From Bacillus sp. RO1 (GTDB lineage Bacteria > Bacillota > Bacilli > Bacillales > Bacillaceae_I), in contig NZ_JAAZWB010000084.1 in assembly GCF_012524115.1 (NCBI RefSeq), forward strand, positions 124,001-188,000: 64,000 nt of DNA, read 5' to 3'. Numbering within the stretch: the stretch's first letter is position 1; each line of letters opens with the position of its first letter. Of the stretch, positions 62,901 through 64,000 are shown piece after piece. The notes under the pieces were generated by a model. It saw nothing but the letters and a program-made list of their open reading frames with translations. It was not told where the DNA came from and did no database searches. The translations under genes and the position numbers were made by a program.

Positions 62901-64000
62901 TTACCGTTAGAAACAGAGACCCTAAAGGTGGATTTAATTTTGATAAACCTGATTACTTGACGACTGATACAATCAAAATTACTTCCACTGCAAGTGATCC
63001 AGATGGTGATCGCTTGATACATTTATATGAAATAACATCACCAAACAATCAAAAATTAACCTTTAATACAGAAAATCCAACTGTTACTAACTTAATAAGA
63101 GGGACTTATACAGTTAAACAAACGGTAACTGATCCTTTTGGCGGTAGCGTGACAGTAACAAAGAGTGTAGTGGTAAATGAAATAAACCTTAAAGCTACAT
63201 CTATAGAGATTGTAGATGAGAGCAATAAACATGTATCTCACTTAGTAGTTGGTAGAAATTACAAAGCTAAAGTCATATATAGCAACACAGGAAACCTAGA
63301 TATTTCAAAGCATAAGATTGGCTTATATGAGGAAAACACTCGTTTAACTGACTTAACTGTTAATACTATATCAAAGGCTTCAAGTTCAACAATTTATTTA
63401 ACATTTACAGCAAGAAATCCAGGTCAGAAAACGTTTAGAGCTTTTGTTGACTACCCAGATGAAATTCTTGAATCAATTGAAACTGATAATGAGGCGCATG
63501 TTTCACGGTTTGTAAACACGGAGCCGGTTGGCGGAATTGAACCGGATAAAGAAGAATATTGGATAGAAGATAATATATGTTTAAGAAGTACAGCTTATGA
63601 TCCAGATAACCATAGGATTACTATTCACTATAAAATAATACTACCAAGCGGAAAAGTGATAGAAAGCACTGAACCTAATTTCTGCTGGAAAGTTGAGGAA
63701 CATGGCAATATTATCGTTGAGCAAACGGTAACAGATGAGTATGGTGAGAAAGACACCACTCAAACAATTATTGTCGTTAAAGACCTTTTTATAAAAGGAA
63801 AAGTTGACCATACAGATGATTGGTTAAAAATTCATGAAGGTCATGGCCATCCGGCTCACTTTTTCTATTCAGGAGAAACAATTATTCTTACTGGAAATAC
63901 ACCTGATGCTCCTTCAAATTATGTAAAAGCAACATTGATTACTGAAGATGTAAATGGCAGAGTAATAGAAGAAACTGTAATGTTAAATCCACAGTCATTA
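59918..64000 (+). CDS. Very large secreted PKD-repeat surface protein, runs off the window
   Basis: An uninterrupted frame of more than 1,361 codons starts at GTG (AAAGGTGG before it) with a signal peptide ending VAFAAS. The first 800 residues contain three long Ser/Asn/His-rich repeats of roughly 150 residues with DYW(V/I/A)xPND and (T)HGHSYDV. Then come PKD-type repeats with PTADFVWSPTNVYNNT, PVANFTYSPTTIYNNT and similar, and CARDB-like Ig domains toward the end of the window. Such proteins usually bind surfaces or other cells. Its place behind the Tad genes suggests a mating or biofilm adhesin. The C-terminus and its anchor are outside the window. Confidence 0.78.
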   Translation, partial: MKKIARLFLAGLIIVAIALTSNEEVAFAASSPYDVPSSVRNGWDDKPGGKTFNMTTGRKLVYDVYSHKYIDGGFQITNRNFNNRGSQPYLNFRGWAVLFGHKRHTSTNHDTYIVAQKTGSSETKIYSTIPINLSATKELEYNSQGSTGLYNECSSTATNKDNIECNMQYNNVGFDAYIPLNELFQNNRDNVSWRLYIVKKVDSHIVYSQLILPFEFNNRSFNTGKIDLTSGISASNLIMNDYPVIRRTQAKQTGVSGHDLGYFQENRTYNRIDANETGTSVWYGVRSPHDNNNKRWANTAYWTFGGEQAVIKFTPEDTKPEHKQHGISSHRYQNGNDYWAQPNDKVNIRLRGFDNDSLLERTSMQLDGSGLARVRHSYNDGNKNYEYYTQSSSIDVFSGEKSYESSTKKTREATFQVSGKTHGHSYDVNAWHQDNVGNYIGWVDTNLRLRIDGVAPTHVSNSILNARYVNGSDYWVRPNDSLNVRLRQNDPHSGNRIQYLRLDGSGQDVRSLHTFHGSETYNERFRLSENDRVAIASALREEEENSSYGKVLWGVTPKTHGHSYDVLYYFEDNARNSSTDYTSTGKKIRVDGESPLLVSESITNYRYKNGNDYWIRPNDSVQVSIRGRDYDSGLKDTMLSTGSGSDRNISVHSWSGSATNITHTHNSNKFTVSSLNRSYSSGNIKEVTFNVKGISNRASHEIRHRFSDNVDNISEGDNYGWSAAEKYLKVDGDVPTATFTNTQHTTVRVNTSDIGSGVKSLRYRTSNNNGQSYTSWTSWTNQNSTDIVLSNHGEHRIQVEVQDNVGNIGAATSNMFKFNNPPTADFVWSPTNVYNNTNVQFENKSTDPEGDILTNQWSYQEPNSTSWVNFSTLEDPSRTFNKKGAWKVRLTVNDGEFSDTVTKNLIVQNRAPVANFTYSPTTIYNNTNITFTNSSTDADLDTLSYQWSYQEPQSSSWVDFSTAVNPTRILNTQGEWKIRLTAFDGLVSHSATKTITVRNRDPKGGFNFDKPDYLTTDTIKITSTASDPDGDRLIHLYEITSPNNQKLTFNTENPTVTNLIRGTYTVKQTVTDPFGGSVTVTKSVVVNEINLKATSIEIVDESNKHVSHLVVGRNYKAKVIYSNTGNLDISKHKIGLYEENTRLTDLTVNTISKASSSTIYLTFTARNPGQKTFRAFVDYPDEILESIETDNEAHVSRFVNTEPVGGIEPDKEEYWIEDNICLRSTAYDPDNHRITIHYKIILPSGKVIESTEPNFCWKVEEHGNIIVEQTVTDEYGEKDTTQTIIVVKDLFIKGKVDHTDDWLKIHEGHGHPAHFFYSGETIILTGNTPDAPSNYVKATLITEDVNGRVIEETVMLNPQSL

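Overview
The window looks like part of a large conjugative plasmid, or a closely related integrative element, from a low-GC Gram-positive bacterium of the Bacillaceae type. The evidence is AT-rich DNA, strong GGAGG-type ribosome binding sites with many TTG and GTG starts, sigma-A-type promoters with 17-bp spacers, a TubZ/TubR partition locus, a candidate replication initiator, a complete Gram-positive type IV secretion (T4SS) gene set, and a BsrG-type toxin gene. No rRNA, tRNA or core chromosomal gene was seen.

Layout. 0-7.2 kb holds tiny membrane-protein genes, a RadC-like JAB protein, a type I toxin/antitoxin pair, a gene under a LexA-like box, a frameshifted ATP-dependent DNA ligase, and an EAL-domain c-di-GMP phosphodiesterase. 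7.2-18.1 kb (minus strand) is the T4SS operon: VirB2-like pilin, PrgI, a separate VirB4 N-terminal-like protein, VirB4, a VirB6/TrbL-like protein with internal repeats, a two-domain cell-wall hydrolase and a VirB8-position protein. 18.2-23.6 kb has a ribbon-helix-helix regulator, a primase-like protein, a DUF4258-like protein, a TadZ/ParA-like ATPase and a small HTH protein. 23.7-32.3 kb (plus strand) is an operon of a Rad52-type annealing protein, a second DnaN clamp, two unknown proteins and an E2-like/JAB/E1 (ThiF) set resembling PRTRC systems. A full-length group II intron interrupts the JAB gene after its 31st base, and the two exons join in frame.

32.3-35.5 kb is an unknown lipoprotein operon and a tyrosine recombinase. 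35.9-42.3 kb is the replication and partition region: a putative Rep with a possible counter-transcript, a small hydrophobic peptide, a coiled-coil protein, TubZ, TubR and four centromere-like repeats. 42.9-49.7 kb encodes a replication-relaxation-type protein, the VirD4 coupling protein, an S1-domain RNA-binding protein, a winged-helix protein, a lipoprotein and a small membrane protein. 49.9-64 kb is a Tad/Flp-like pilus operon (two TadZ-like proteins, CpaB, TadA, TadB, TadC, four tiny pilin-like proteins and two TadE/F-like proteins), followed by a Pro-Glu-Pro-Lys wall-spanning protein and a very large PKD-repeat surface protein that runs off the end.

The most unusual signal is regulatory. 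Many operons carry a long terminator-like hairpin with a U-tract between promoter and ribosome binding site. Six of them (EAL, T4SS, the 34-kb lipoprotein operon, relaxation/VirD4, S1, Tad) share a GGG-A...CCC mini-hairpin at the 5' foot of the terminator that would exclude the terminator stem. This suggests an attenuation/antitermination regulon tying transfer, pilus and c-di-GMP genes together. The S1-domain protein, itself behind such a leader, is a possible regulator. Functions are inferred from sequence only; no searches were run.
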